A DNA stretch of 64,000 nt from assembly GCA_023078555.1 (NCBI GenBank), contig CM041199.1:4159315-4223314 (forward strand). The letters are read 5' to 3'. Of the stretch, positions 47,701 to 59,064 are shown piece by piece (within the stretch, counting starts at the first letter, position 1; every line of letters starts with the position of its first letter). The notes under the pieces are model-generated. The model had not been told where the DNA came from, ran no database searches, and saw only the letters and a list, made by a program, of their open reading frames with translations. The stretch is from Ulva prolifera. Lineage: Eukaryota; Chlorophyta; Ulvophyceae; Ulvales; Ulvaceae. The position numbers were made by a program, and so were the translations under genes.

Positions 47701-50700
47701 GACAGCGATCATTTCGGCAAGTTATGTCGGCAAATGTGCTGATGCCTTGCGTCGCAAGACGAATATGAAAAACCCCATACAAGATTGCATAGGTCAGCAA
47801 CGACCGGATGCTCGTACTCCCAGCTTTGCCGTCAAACGCTCCTGTTTGCTGCAAGCCAGTGCACAACACACTTGCACCACAGAAGTGCACCAAATGCATG
47901 CACAGTCCACGATGTGACCACACAGCACCGCGACACGGGCAAGCGCAAGGCGCGGGCTGCCAGGCGCACCTGTATAAACAAGAAGTGGGCCTCCGTGAGC
48001 CGCAGGCTCTGCCGCACGACCGCCGGCGCGTTGCGCAGCCGCAGCGGCGTGCCCGCGCCGAGGCTCTCGAGCACCGCCCCGAGCACGCCCTCGCCGGCGA
48101 GCTGCGCGCCGAGGCCCCCCCCGCCGCCGCCGCCGCCGGCCGCCGCGGACTCCGCCGCGAGCACCGCGGACAGCGTGTGCAGCGCGATGGTGTGCTGCGC
48201 GGCCTGGGTGACGGTCAGCGCGGCGTCGGCCGCGGTGCCCGCGTCCATCGCCGCCGCGGCGGCCGCGAGGGTGCTGTCGAGCTGCTTGCGCATGCTGCGC
48301 GCAAGCGCGAGGCCGAGGCCGTGGGTCTGCGCATCGGGGAATACGCTTGGAGCTCATGCGTGTGGCAGCCCTGTGTCTTAGGCAAGCTTCATGCTCAAGC
48401 GCTTAAGCCACAGATGCTTGAACCAAGACAGGCTGGTACACCAGGTACAGACCAGACAAGATACAATAAGCTTCAGGGAGCGGGGGGGTTCTGGCATTGG
48501 GGGGGGGGGGGGGGAGGGTGGATATGAAATTAGCCATGATGGACAGGCGTGGAGCTAGCAGCACGAATGCATGTGGCCACAGAGGCGTGTGTGTGCGGAA
48601 GGCCAGCACCTGCACGGCTTCGGCGTTGGCGCGCTGCACGTCCGCAGCAGATGACACCGCCCCGCCCATGCCAAGCTGTCCGGGAGCATTTGGCAGCGGG
48701 CTGCGCGGTGCAAGCGACGCCGGCGGCGGCTGGTCGGCGTTGCGGGGGGTGCTGGAGGAGAGGTGGCTGAGGAGGCAGGCGTGCAGCGCCCCCACGATCT
48801 CCGCCCGGTCGTCCTGCACATGAGTCATGCTTCAGCACCATGCATCTGTACGTGGCGGAGATCTGCGGCCGCACACGCATCACACCCAGTGCCGGAACTC
48901 TGCGTGCCTGGGTGAGACTGCCACGGCCGTCCAGAAGCCTGCCCATGAGGGGCAATTGGTAGGTATGTGTTGAACTCTTCCAGTGTGACTCCTCCGGTGG
49001 ATCACATCAAAAGAAACAGGAGCAGTCATCAACCATGGGCAACATACTAACGCCACCATGCAAATGACCAACTTGCAATTGATGCATGCTGCAGCGCCCT
49101 CACGGCCGCCATACTACGCGGCTGGCAATCATGGAGTTCTGGTTGCCGGAAAATTGTCTTACTCGTTCTCAAAGCGAGTAGCCCGACAGACAGCCCCAGC
49201 GCTTGTGGAACGCACGGCAGCAACAGAGAGGCAGCCACATTCCAAGCTGTCAAAGCAACACGCATGCACCATGGCGTGGTGATGACAGTCACCTTCCACG
49301 GGTGCACCCTGACTGTGCCAACACGCGCGCGCATCCCATACAGCATTTGCACGCAGTTCAGGAGGCGACGGTGGTTGCTAGACCTCGATCTCCAGCACAC
49401 ATTGTGCTGAGGCCTGTGATGATGGAGGTTTGCATGCACACCCTAAAGGAACCGTCAGCACCATGCGAATATGGACACATGCCTGCACCCCAACGCACTG
49501 TCTAAGCGCGCTTCACGAGGGGACAGCTGTTGTTGTTGTTGTTGTTGTTGTTGTGGTTGTAGGAATCCGTCTCCGGCACGCACCAGGAGGTGGCTGTTGC
49601 TGTGGAGGGCGCGCGCGGCCTTGAGCAGCAGCAGAGTCGCTTCGCGGGCGACGCGTGGCGGCACGGGGCCCGCCGCCGATGCGCCAGGAAAGTCTGCTCC
49701 CGCGCCACCGTGCTCCGCCAGGGCCAGTACCAGGCTCTGGGCACCTGCAAGGTGGCTCAGGTGGCTGAGTGGCGCCACAGCATGCATGATGTTTTTTGCC
49801 TGCATTGGCTCCCAGCCTGGTGGTGAGCCGACTCCCAGGCCGGGACCCGGACTGCCACATTGGAACGAAGATGCGCTGTCTGCCAGCCACAGCCCCGTGC
49901 CATTGGCACATGTCGCATGATCTCAAGAGGGGGCACATGTGAGAGTCGAAATGCAGCGGTGACACATGCGGCGGAACTGTGGTGATCAGCTAGCAGCTCA
50001 ATCGACAAGCAGCCCACGAGACAGCAACCAAAGACTAAGACGAGATCAATTCCACACTGCAGAAACTGAGATCGAGGTACCTTCCACCACTCGAGGAACA
50101 GCCACCCGTACCAGCAAGCACGCCCCATTGAGGCGAGCCACATCACTGAGCACGGCATCACCGACAAGCGCAAGGTACCCAAACTACCACGAATTGTTAT
50201 GGTAATGGAAGCAGCTGATAATTGGATTTGGATCCAGAAAGTTGAAAGCCTCAAGGCCCTCGAGTCGAGGGTGGAACTGGCCGGCCCAGGCAGGGACTGC
50301 CGCGTGCGAAACAACACAACACCTGATCAACGCATCGTCATTTGCGCGCCCCGACCTCAAGCCCAACACAACTGCTCCAAACAGGGACATCAGGCTCCCG
50401 AGCCTCAGCAGAGGGGTGTCTCAGGGGGCCACAGGCGCAGGGCCACAAAGTCAGAGGGGCGGAGGGGGGGGGGGGGGGGGGGGGGGGATGCGCACATTGG
50501 AGGAGGTGAAGGATGATCGCGGTGGGCACGCCGGGGCGCAGGCCGACGGCGGCGGAGCGCGGCTCGTGGCGGCACAGGGCCTCGACCCGCACGAGCGCCG
50601 ACAGCAGCAGCTCATGCATGATCGGCAGCAGCGCGGCGCCGCCCGCCGGGCCAACCGCCTCAGCACACAGCGCCCTCCGGTGCACGCACACCAGCTGCAC

Positions 50701-53700
50701 GCACACTCCCCTTGAGCCAGCTGTGATGCCCGCTGCACTGTGGCATCACGGTGGTCTGAGGTGCTGGGGGGCTCTGCGGCCCCCCCCGCACATAATTTGA
50801 CAGGGTTTTGGGGTTTACGGCTTGCACTGAGTCGGCGTCGAGGCTGCCGATGCGCCGCTCTGTCTGGGACGTGGGGTCATGTGAGCGGCAATGGGCCACA
50901 ATGAAGTCGGCACAGCAGGCTGGTCTGTGCGGCAGCGGTCGTGAGCACACATGCCGTGTAAACGCTGCACAAGCTAGCTCGCGGTGCAGCCACAACCGAG
51001 GGTGCATGCTTGCGCGCACCCATGCAAATGCATCGTGTACATGCATCTGCAGGGTCGACAGAGCTGCGGCACGCCAGGGGTATGCAGCGGCGGCGCAAGC
51101 CCACGTGGGCACGTCCGAATTGATTGCAGTCAGGCAATGCGCAGCGGCGGCCTCACACAGCATCACAAGCTGTGCAAAGTCGTGCCTCAGAAGGAGCGCG
51201 CACGCGCGACCATGCAGGGTACCACAAAGCGGAGCGGGGCGTGGTGGGGGCGTGGTTGGGGGGTGGTGGAGGGGTGGTGGGGGCGTGCCTGCACGAGGGA
51301 GGCCCAGGCCTGGGCGAGGAAGGTGCAGCCGCCGAGCACGAGCTGGCTCTCGTTCCAGCGCGCCGACTGGTTGAGCGCGGCGACGAGCGCGCGGTCCGTT
51401 TCGCCGGCGCCGGCTTCCCCCTGCCGCGCGTCCCCCCGCTGCAGGTACGCCTGCATACATGCCTGCCTTTGAGTCCCCATTACATTGATGTGTCACACGT
51501 ACGAAGTTGAAGCGGCAGGCAGCCCCGCATTTGACAAGGGACGTTGGTGTGATAGTGCGGTGTTTCAGGTCCATCGGTCCAGAGATCAGTTTCGGATCTG
51601 CGGCTTTGCAAGGGGAGGGGGGTGGGGGCGCACGTCCTTGAGGCCGTGGAGGCGGGCCTGAACGGCGTCGGCCTCGTACAGCCACACGCTGTGCACCGCG
51701 TCGTAGAACAGCAGGCCGCCGCTGTCTAGCGGCAGGCTGCAGTCGAGCACTGCCGCGAGGCCCAGTGCCTGCACGTCCGCCGGCGCCACCTGCACAGCAC
51801 GCGGCGTCGCGCCCGGCACTTCGCTGGCCCCCCGTGGGCGGCTCTGGCCCGGCGGGACCCTGCCACCTAGATGCTCTTTCAGCTCTGGCAACACCCGCAT
51901 AGGGCACAGCCCGTGGGTGAAGCACAAGTTGCGATGTACGGAGGAGCTGCTGGCGATCGTCAGGATTCAACAAACCGCACGAGCTTGGAGTATTGTATAG
52001 CAGAGCTCGTAGAAACAAGTCAACGCGTTGCAACCTGGCGATCGTCAGGAACGACTGGCATCGACGGCAGTAGTTGCGAAGGGCGACTTACGCGGCTCAG
52101 AACCAAGACGGACCCCCACACACGGGCATCGACTGCACGCAGACACAAATCCTTTCCAGCTCTCATGCCGCTGAAGAGGGCTGGAGACCCCCGTCGCAGT
52201 CACAGCACAGCACGCAGCACGCGCAGCGCACCTGCTCGTCCGCCCAGGCGTTGCAGAGGTCGCGTGCCGAGAGCGCCTGCACGTCGCGCAGCGCGGTGAG
52301 CAGCGTCGAGCGCAGCTCTGCGGGGGCGGGCACGCCGGCGCGCGTGCGCGCGCCGCCGCCGCCGGCGCCCGCCGGCGCCGCCTCCAGCAGCCCCCGCAGC
52401 ACGGCGCGCGTGCCCTCGCGCTCCGGCGCCTCGGCGTGCACGGCGTCGTGGACGAGCAGGTGCAGCGCGGCCGCGCCGAGGATCCAGGCCTTGCAGTACA
52501 GCACCCGGGAGGCGTCGCCGCCATGCTGCATGCATGCGCGCACATGTCTGGGTCGAAGCGGATCAGCGGGGCGGGTATTGGGTCCGCAGCTGCTGCATGG
52601 GCCATGTGACAGGAGACGAGTCAGCGACGTTGGCAGCGGATGCTTGTGTGCCCAGGGGTGTGCAAGGGTGCACATGCGCAGAGCTTTCTAGGAACTGCTG
52701 AGAAAGGGAGCCGCGACCACACTCCGGCCAGCGCGCATGGAACAAGCTGGAGTGGTTTGCAGGCGGCGAAGGAGAGCATGGCTGCCACCAAGACTCACGG
52801 CTGCCCCCCACCACCGCATCGGCACTATACTCTGTCGGAAGAGCGGCACGCACATGCATGCAGCCGAATCCATGCCGCGCTACATGCATGCAGTGCTGAA
52901 GCATGCGCTACACAGAGCTGCAGAAAGACAGGAACAGGGCGTACGTTGTCAGCCTCGATCGCCCACAGCGGCGACTGTAGTGCGTCGGCGAGGGTGCCGG
53001 AGGTGGCCAGGTGGCGCAGCAGCGCGTCGCCGTCGGCGCGCGTCACCGCAAACGCATGCACCACCTGCCACGCGGCCTTGAACGCGGGTGCGCACGAGTG
53101 CGCGAGGTACGCCGATGAGAGGATGTCCTCCAGGGTGCCCATGCATGACGGCGCATGCGGCAGCGGGCCGGCGGTGAGATGGTCCGTCGCCTGCAGCCGC
53201 GGTGTGAGGTGAGCAGCAGCCTGTCCGTGCCTCGCGCAGGGCAACACCTGCTACCTGTGTCACCCTGGCAACAAACTTGCGAACACCCCAATGCATGCAC
53301 GCATTCACGGCAGGACAGTGAGCCCACGCCACGGCAGGAGGCACATTACGTTTGCTCGGCCAGCACCGGGTCCAGGAGCATACATTTCTAACAAATCCTG
53401 AGAGCAATTGCCCAAGACGCACAGGGCTGCATGCATCTGGCACACTCAGCACAGGGGTCAGTCAGGTTGGGCTCAGGACCGGTTCGGCGTGGCGATCAGA
53501 GGCACCGTACGGGACAGCACAGCACCGCACAGCACGAGACAGCACAGCACGAGACAGCGCAGCACGAGACAGCTCAGCACGAGACAGCGCAGCACGAGAC
53601 AGCACAGCACGAGACAGCACAGCACGAGACAGCGCAGCACGCAACAGCACAGCACGAGACAGCACAGCACGAGACAGCGCAGCACGAGACAGCACAGCAC

Positions 53701-56700
53701 GAGACAGCGCAGCACGAGACAGCACGGCACGTACCCCGGTGACGTGGTAGCCAAGCAGCAGCTGCGTGAAGTTCGGGAACGGCATGTCGGCGCAGTCCAA
53801 CATCAGCTGCAGGATGAGGCCGCGGATCTCGAGCCGCTCCTCCCCGTCCGCCACGTCCTCCCCGCCGCCGCCGTCCCCGGGCCCCCCGATGTCCACGCCC
53901 TCCTCCCACTCGTCCTCCACCGCCGGATCCAGCGGCACCGCCGCCCGCGACGCGAGGCAGCCCGCGACGCTGTGCACGAGCGCCCCGGCCTCGTCGCCGA
54001 AGCGGAGCAGCGTCGTCGTGACGGACTCGTCGCGCGCAGCGAGGGTGCCCGCGACGCGGACCGCTGCCGCCTGTAGCCACGTGGAGTAGCCGTACCGCAC
54101 AAACTGCATGAGCTGCAGCGCGACGGCCGGGCGGGCGAGGAGGGCCGTGTCGAGGGTCTCCACGAGTGCATGCATGCGCCGCTGCAGCTGCACCCACTTG
54201 CCGTCGAGGTCAAACACCGCGAGCAGCAGCTCGAACAGCGCGGCGATGGCGCCCTCGGCGGCGCGGCCGTACGCATGCTCGCCGCGCAGCGCCGTCAGCC
54301 GGTCCACGGCGGCCGTCTCAAGCGTCGGGGATGCATGCAGCACATGCGTGAAGAGCTCGCGGAGCAGCGGGGAGCTGGGGGAGAGGAGGTGGGAGAGGGC
54401 GGTCGCGCCGGTGTGCGGGGCCGCGGGGTCGTGGAAGATGCGGCTGGCGGGGTCGCCGGCGGCGGCCGCGTAGCAGCGGATCGACAGCGTGAGGTGGCGT
54501 ATGCATGCGGTGGCGAGGTGGCACTGGTTCGCCGGGCTGGCGTAGCGGCGCTTGCCGATGGGCATGAGCAGCTGCGTCAAAATGAACTCCTGCACGCATG
54601 AGCAATACCGCAGGGTCAAACCTACCAGCAACAGCGCACAGGGGCGCGTTGAGCAAACTTTGCCACGCAGCGGGCTTGTCGAGGACTATCGTCTCTGCGG
54701 AGCATTGGTTTGCGCCTGCTCCTGTCAGGGGCTTCATATTCTTGAACCCATGAACACCGTTCTCCTTAAAATTCGAGCATCTCAGAGCTGTGGCCAGTTT
54801 CCCCCGCACACCACGCATCACCAGCACCTCCACCGTTACGCAGAACCAGCCAGGCACAATTGTATCACTGCCACGTGTCGTAAAGCGATGACACCACGGT
54901 CAGCAAGAGGGCCCGCACCATGTGGGGCATGAGGGAGTCCACGTCAGCCGCGACGAGCTCCGGGCCGCCGGTGGCCACGATCCGGTTCATCAGCCGCACA
55001 TACGCGGTCATCTCCTCCAGGGTGCCGCCCCCCGCGGCCGCGGCGCCGTGGTGCGCGAGCTGCGCCGCAAGGTTGGACGACGCGCGGCTGCGGTCCACGA
55101 GTGCGGAGGCCGCGAGGCGGCGCAGCAGCGCGCGCGCGTCAGACGGCGCCGCCACGTGCGCTGCCAGCGTGCCGTCCGCCGCCGCCTTGAGCCGCGGCGG
55201 CACCGCGAAGCTCATGACCTGCGGGCGTGAAGCCCTCAGTGTGGCGTCGGGGGTATACGACCGCCGCCCATGGACAGGCGATCTGTGAAGCTGGAGCCCA
55301 CCCGGCTGCAAACATGCACCGCGACAGCGGCCATTCGGTTCCCACGTGGGAGAGCTTGGTCCCATTGGTGTGCTTCAGCGAGTGCAGTGACTGCATGCAG
55401 GCCGTGAGCGTACTCAAACCACTGTTCCGGAAGCTCTGCCACCGCCCCGGCTGCAAATCGTATCAGCACCCTTGTCGAGGTGGACAAGCGAAAGCATGAG
55501 GGCACGCGCGGCAGGGCACACCTGGATGAGAAGCTCCTCCGGTGAGGCGGGGATCCCGACTGCCGCCTGTGTGCCCGCGACGCTGCCCAGCGCCTCATCG
55601 TACGCTGACCGCAGCGTCTCTCGCGTGCCGCGCACCTGCGCCTCCCCGGCAGCGCGGCTCTGCACGACGACCACACGCATGACGTCCATGAACGCGACGC
55701 TCATCGCAACCGCCTCCTCGATGTCGTCCGCCTCCTCGCGCGTGGCCACCGGCGCCTCTGCCGTCACGTCGTCCGCGACCGCGCGGAAAATTCCGTGGAG
55801 GAAGATGAGGCGCCGGTACGCCGCGTGCCAGGTGAGGTGCCGGTAGCCGTCAAACGTGCGGTTGTCGCGCAGCTGCAGCGCGGTCTGCTGCGCACTCCAC
55901 GGGTCCTTCGCGTACGCACGCATGAGCTCAAGGTACGCAACGCGCGCGCCGACGGTCTCCAGCCCGGCGCCGAAGCCGTGCGCGGCCTCCTCGTCGTCCG
56001 CGGCGTTCGCGAGCTCCGGGGTGCGGCCCGCGAAGCGCACAAGGCCGACAAATGCCTCGAGCGCGGCCGGCGGCAGGTCCGCCGCGAGGCGGTCGCCGCC
56101 GGCGGCGACGGCGGTGCCGCCGCCGACGGCGGCAAGCAGGCGCGCGACAGCGCGCAGCAGCGTCGCGGGCGTGTCGCGGCGTGCCGCGGCGCCGTCGGCG
56201 CCGCCGGGCGGCGGGAGCATGAGCGCGGTGGCTGCGCCGCCGCCGCGCGGGCTCGCGGGTGCAGCGGTGGTGGCGCCGGAGAGCCACGCGTTGGCAGAGC
56301 GAATGGCGTCGGAGGCGCCCTGGTACTCGACGACGAAGGTGTCAGCGTAGCGCAGCGCGAGGTTGAGGAGCGCGCCGCTGACGCGCTCGCGGATGCCGGG
56401 CCACATGTCGCGCACGCATGGCATCTCCGCAAATTGCGCCTGCACACGTCGCCCCCGCTGGCAGACACCGCCCCAAGCTCAGGGCATGCGCAAGCATCGC
56501 AACGAAGGTCAACGAAGGCATGATAAACGCACATGTTGCGGCAGCACTGTGGAGTAGCCCTACATGCATGGAGGACATGCCCTCCCACACGACAGTCCAG
56601 GCACACCGCCGGGGGCACGCACCAGCCGCTGCAGAGCGCCGGCGTCGATCGCTGCCGCAACGAGCGCGAGCGCCCCCTTGCCGTCCTCAAAGCCGTCCAG

Positions 56701-58525
56701 GCTATCCTGCATCACGGCCAGCGCGACGCCGTACGCGAGCCGCGCGGCCGCCGCGAGGCCGCTCGGCGCGTCCGGCAGCGCCGCAACCGCCGCCGCGAGC
56801 TCCTTTGACTGCGCGAGGGCCCGGAACCCGGCGTCGTCGGCCGGCCGCGCCTCGGCCGCCCACGGCGGCGTAACAACGATGACAAATGCGCACAGCGGGT
56901 ACAGGCCGGTGAGGAACTCCCCGGCGGACTCGTTGGGGGAGAGGAGGGAGAGGAGCGCGAGGGCCTCGGCGGGGGTGGCGCGGGGGCCGACGGAGGCGGC
57001 GGCGAGGAGGTACGTGGCCTGGGCGGCGTGAGCGCGCTCGGCGGCGGGGAAGTGGTTGAAGGGGATTGCGCCGCTGTACTCGTCCTCGAGGGTGGGGATG
57101 GCTGCGGCGGCGTTCTGGAACGTGGCGTCCTGCATCGGCGGCCGTGTGAGCTCATGGATGAGCTTGTGGAGGGATCAGCACGCTGTTGTAGAAAAGAAAA
57201 GAAGAAAGGGAACCCGCTAGCCATCACTGACGCGGTGTCTTTCGGCTGTTGCTGATGTGTACGGGCCGTGTTGATGCAGTTCTGAGTCATTGGAACTCAG
57301 GACTGGGAACACTCGCATCAGGTGTAGGGCAGCAATCTCAACCGACCTGAAGAGGTTACGTAGAGTGCCACATGCAGCTAGCATGGGGTCATCCCATGGT
57401 AGGAACAGCATGCTAGGGCAGTGCAGCGGCGGCATATGACACGCTAGGGCAGCCGGGGGCATGCTAGGGCAGTGCCGAGTGGAATTTCTGGTGGCCATAC
57501 TGACGTCAAGGCAGCGCGATGGTTTCCATGAGGACGCAGTGCAGCAGTGGTTGCTTTGAGAGATCAGTGGCACGTGTGCGGCATGCGGACATCGCATGTT
57601 TGGAACAATGTGCAATCAGAACAACGTGCAAGCACAGATCAGGGACATCTGCGGTGGCTGCCTGTATGTAGGACACCAGTGTGATGACTCATCACACTGA
57701 TGAGGCAAACCGCATCGGGCCTCAGGAGAGAGGTGGACAAGTCGCAAGGACAGCGACGGCAGGCAGCCTTTCACGAAAGCCATGCACCATGGATTCCACA
57801 GCCACCAGACGCAGAGAAAGGTGCACATGCATGATCTAGAATTGGCAATGCGTTGGTGGTGAGCAGCCTGCTGCTGTGCATGGAGCGTGCTCACCTTGAC
57901 AATGTCGCAGAGCCGTTTAAGTGGCATAGTCTTCGTAGCTGAGTCGCCCTTTGATGCATCAGTGAGGTACTGCAGCACCTGCTCGACCAGGTCCTTACAT
58001 CCGGAATCTGCTGTTCCCATGTACCCGAGGTGGATGTGTAGCATCCGGATGAATGCCTGTAGGAGGCTGCTCCGCTCGGCGAAGTAGATGTGTGCTGCAT
58101 GCTCCACTGCCACGGGTCGGCTTTCCATATGAGCCCGCAGCAAAAGCTCAACACACAGCTCCTCATCTAGATTCAGGGCATCACTGAGAGTCCGGACGTT
58201 GGCTTTGTCCCCATCGCTCAGGTTTTTGTCAGCGAATGGCTCAGCATTGGAGTCGAGCTTCGTTCTGGACTCCTGACTCTTCGCCTGTGGAAAGGCAGCA
58301 AGAGCGTGAGAGCTGACATAGCCTACTTGCGTTGATACAAGGCATTCTATGCTCAGGTCAAGCAGTGCACCGGGCCCAGAGAGCGTGCAAGCAGTGCCGC
58401 ACTTTGAAAACTAGCAGATTTCCAAGGTGAGGAAGGCATTCGTCCAGACACTCCTGCACTTGTGATGCAGATCCATCTTCCAAGGCATTCAGAAGCGACG
58501 TGAAGGGCCTCGTCAGGAATGTCAT
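44750..58525 (-). CDS. NUP205: Large scaffold nucleoporin, Nup205/Nup192 family
   Basis: Builds the inner ring of the nuclear pore with Nup93. Eighteen minus-strand exons: 58403-58525, 57895-58284, 56623-57129, 55522-56439, 54919-55218, 53735-54589, 52945-53190, 52232-52525, 51634-51789, 51289-51450, 51041-51169, 50496-50694, 49584-49744, 48610-48813, 47970-48326, 47129-47447, 45630-46134 and 44750-45164. They sum to 6,240 nt (about 2,079 aa), matching the family's roughly 2,000. The start is clear (MTFLTRPFTSLLNALEDG). The N-terminus LSDALNLDEELCVELLLRAH is the Nup205/192-type helical opening. The rest is alpha-solenoid-like with Ala/Gly-rich loops. Exons at 51041 and 45630 have weak donors; 51289 uses a GC donor. 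Nup188 is the main alternative. Low-complexity Ala/Pro insertions in the last two exons are unusual. Confidence 0.85.
46396..46446. repeat. Long hairpin in a nucleoporin intron
   Basis: Two 23-bp arms with a single mismatch (a G-U pair if transcribed from the plus strand) and a 5-base loop (ATGAG, 46419-46423). It lies in the intron 46135-47128. Confidence 0.8.
48500..48514. repeat. Poly-G tract in a nucleoporin intron
   Basis: A homopolymer run (C on the coding strand) about 100 bp downstream of the donor at 48609. Confidence 0.8.
49530..49557. repeat. TTG trinucleotide microsatellite
   Basis: About nine TTG units (CAA on the coding strand), placed 27 bp into the nucleoporin intron that starts at 49583. 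If the intron were retained it would read as poly-Gln. Confidence 0.85.
50464..50487. repeat. Poly-G tract next to a 5' splice site
   Basis: On the coding strand it is a C tract that begins eight bases after the GT of the nucleoporin donor at 50495. Confidence 0.85.
53515..53730. repeat. 15-bp minisatellite starting at a 5' splice site
   Basis: About 14 units of CAGCACGAGACAGCG and close variants. It begins within five bases of the donor of the nucleoporin intron (GTACGT at 53729-53734). The unit is a multiple of three and the exon frame runs open through the whole array as a five-residue repeat (LSRAA or LSRAV). Confidence 0.9.
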
Positions 58526-59064
58526 GCTGCCGAGACTGTGCTACACTGCTACTGAATGATACAGGAGGTCACGGGGACGACAATGCACTGCAGCTGTTCC
58601 CTTCGAGACAATATTTACATATTTGCATACGTGATCCGACCGATCGATGCATCATTCGACAACATCAGGATTCCGCGACAGCGAAAAACGCGACATGCTG
58701 CATTGCGAGTCGATGGCATGACCGCATTTCAACCCCAGCCTGCTGCATGAGTGCACACATTCGAACTGGCATGTCACGTCGCGCAAGCGCACCTTCGCCG
58801 CATGCAAAATCTCGCCAGCTGCGACCGTCGGTGTGCCTGGCCAAGCTCACCGTCGCCACAATGTTGACAATGGGCTGTCGCCGCACGCAACGCCGTGATC
58901 ACGTACATCAGCAACAGTTTCCCTCCATAACAAACGTATGTATGCCGCCACAAGCATCCATTGCTAAAGTTGACCAGCTTTGTGGCAGTCACAGTTTTGC
59001 GCTCACACAAATGCAGTAAGCACGTTCTTCTTCTGAAACGCCCCAGCGCTATACGTTCCTCAGC
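58526..59064. promoter_or_regulatory. Divergent promoter region, nucleoporin and RavA-type ATPase
   Basis: A 539-bp spacer between the start codons of two genes transcribed away from each other. It must hold both promoters and 5' UTRs. No clear TATA box was seen. Confidence 0.55.

Noticed and set aside
53503..53735. The regular array was considered as a CRISPR
   Set aside because: There are no unique spacers between the repeats, and this is a eukaryotic intron.
53431..53742. Long open frames rich in Thr/Ala/Arg/Gln on the plus strand
   Set aside because: They are translations of the 15-bp minisatellite in all frames, not a gene.
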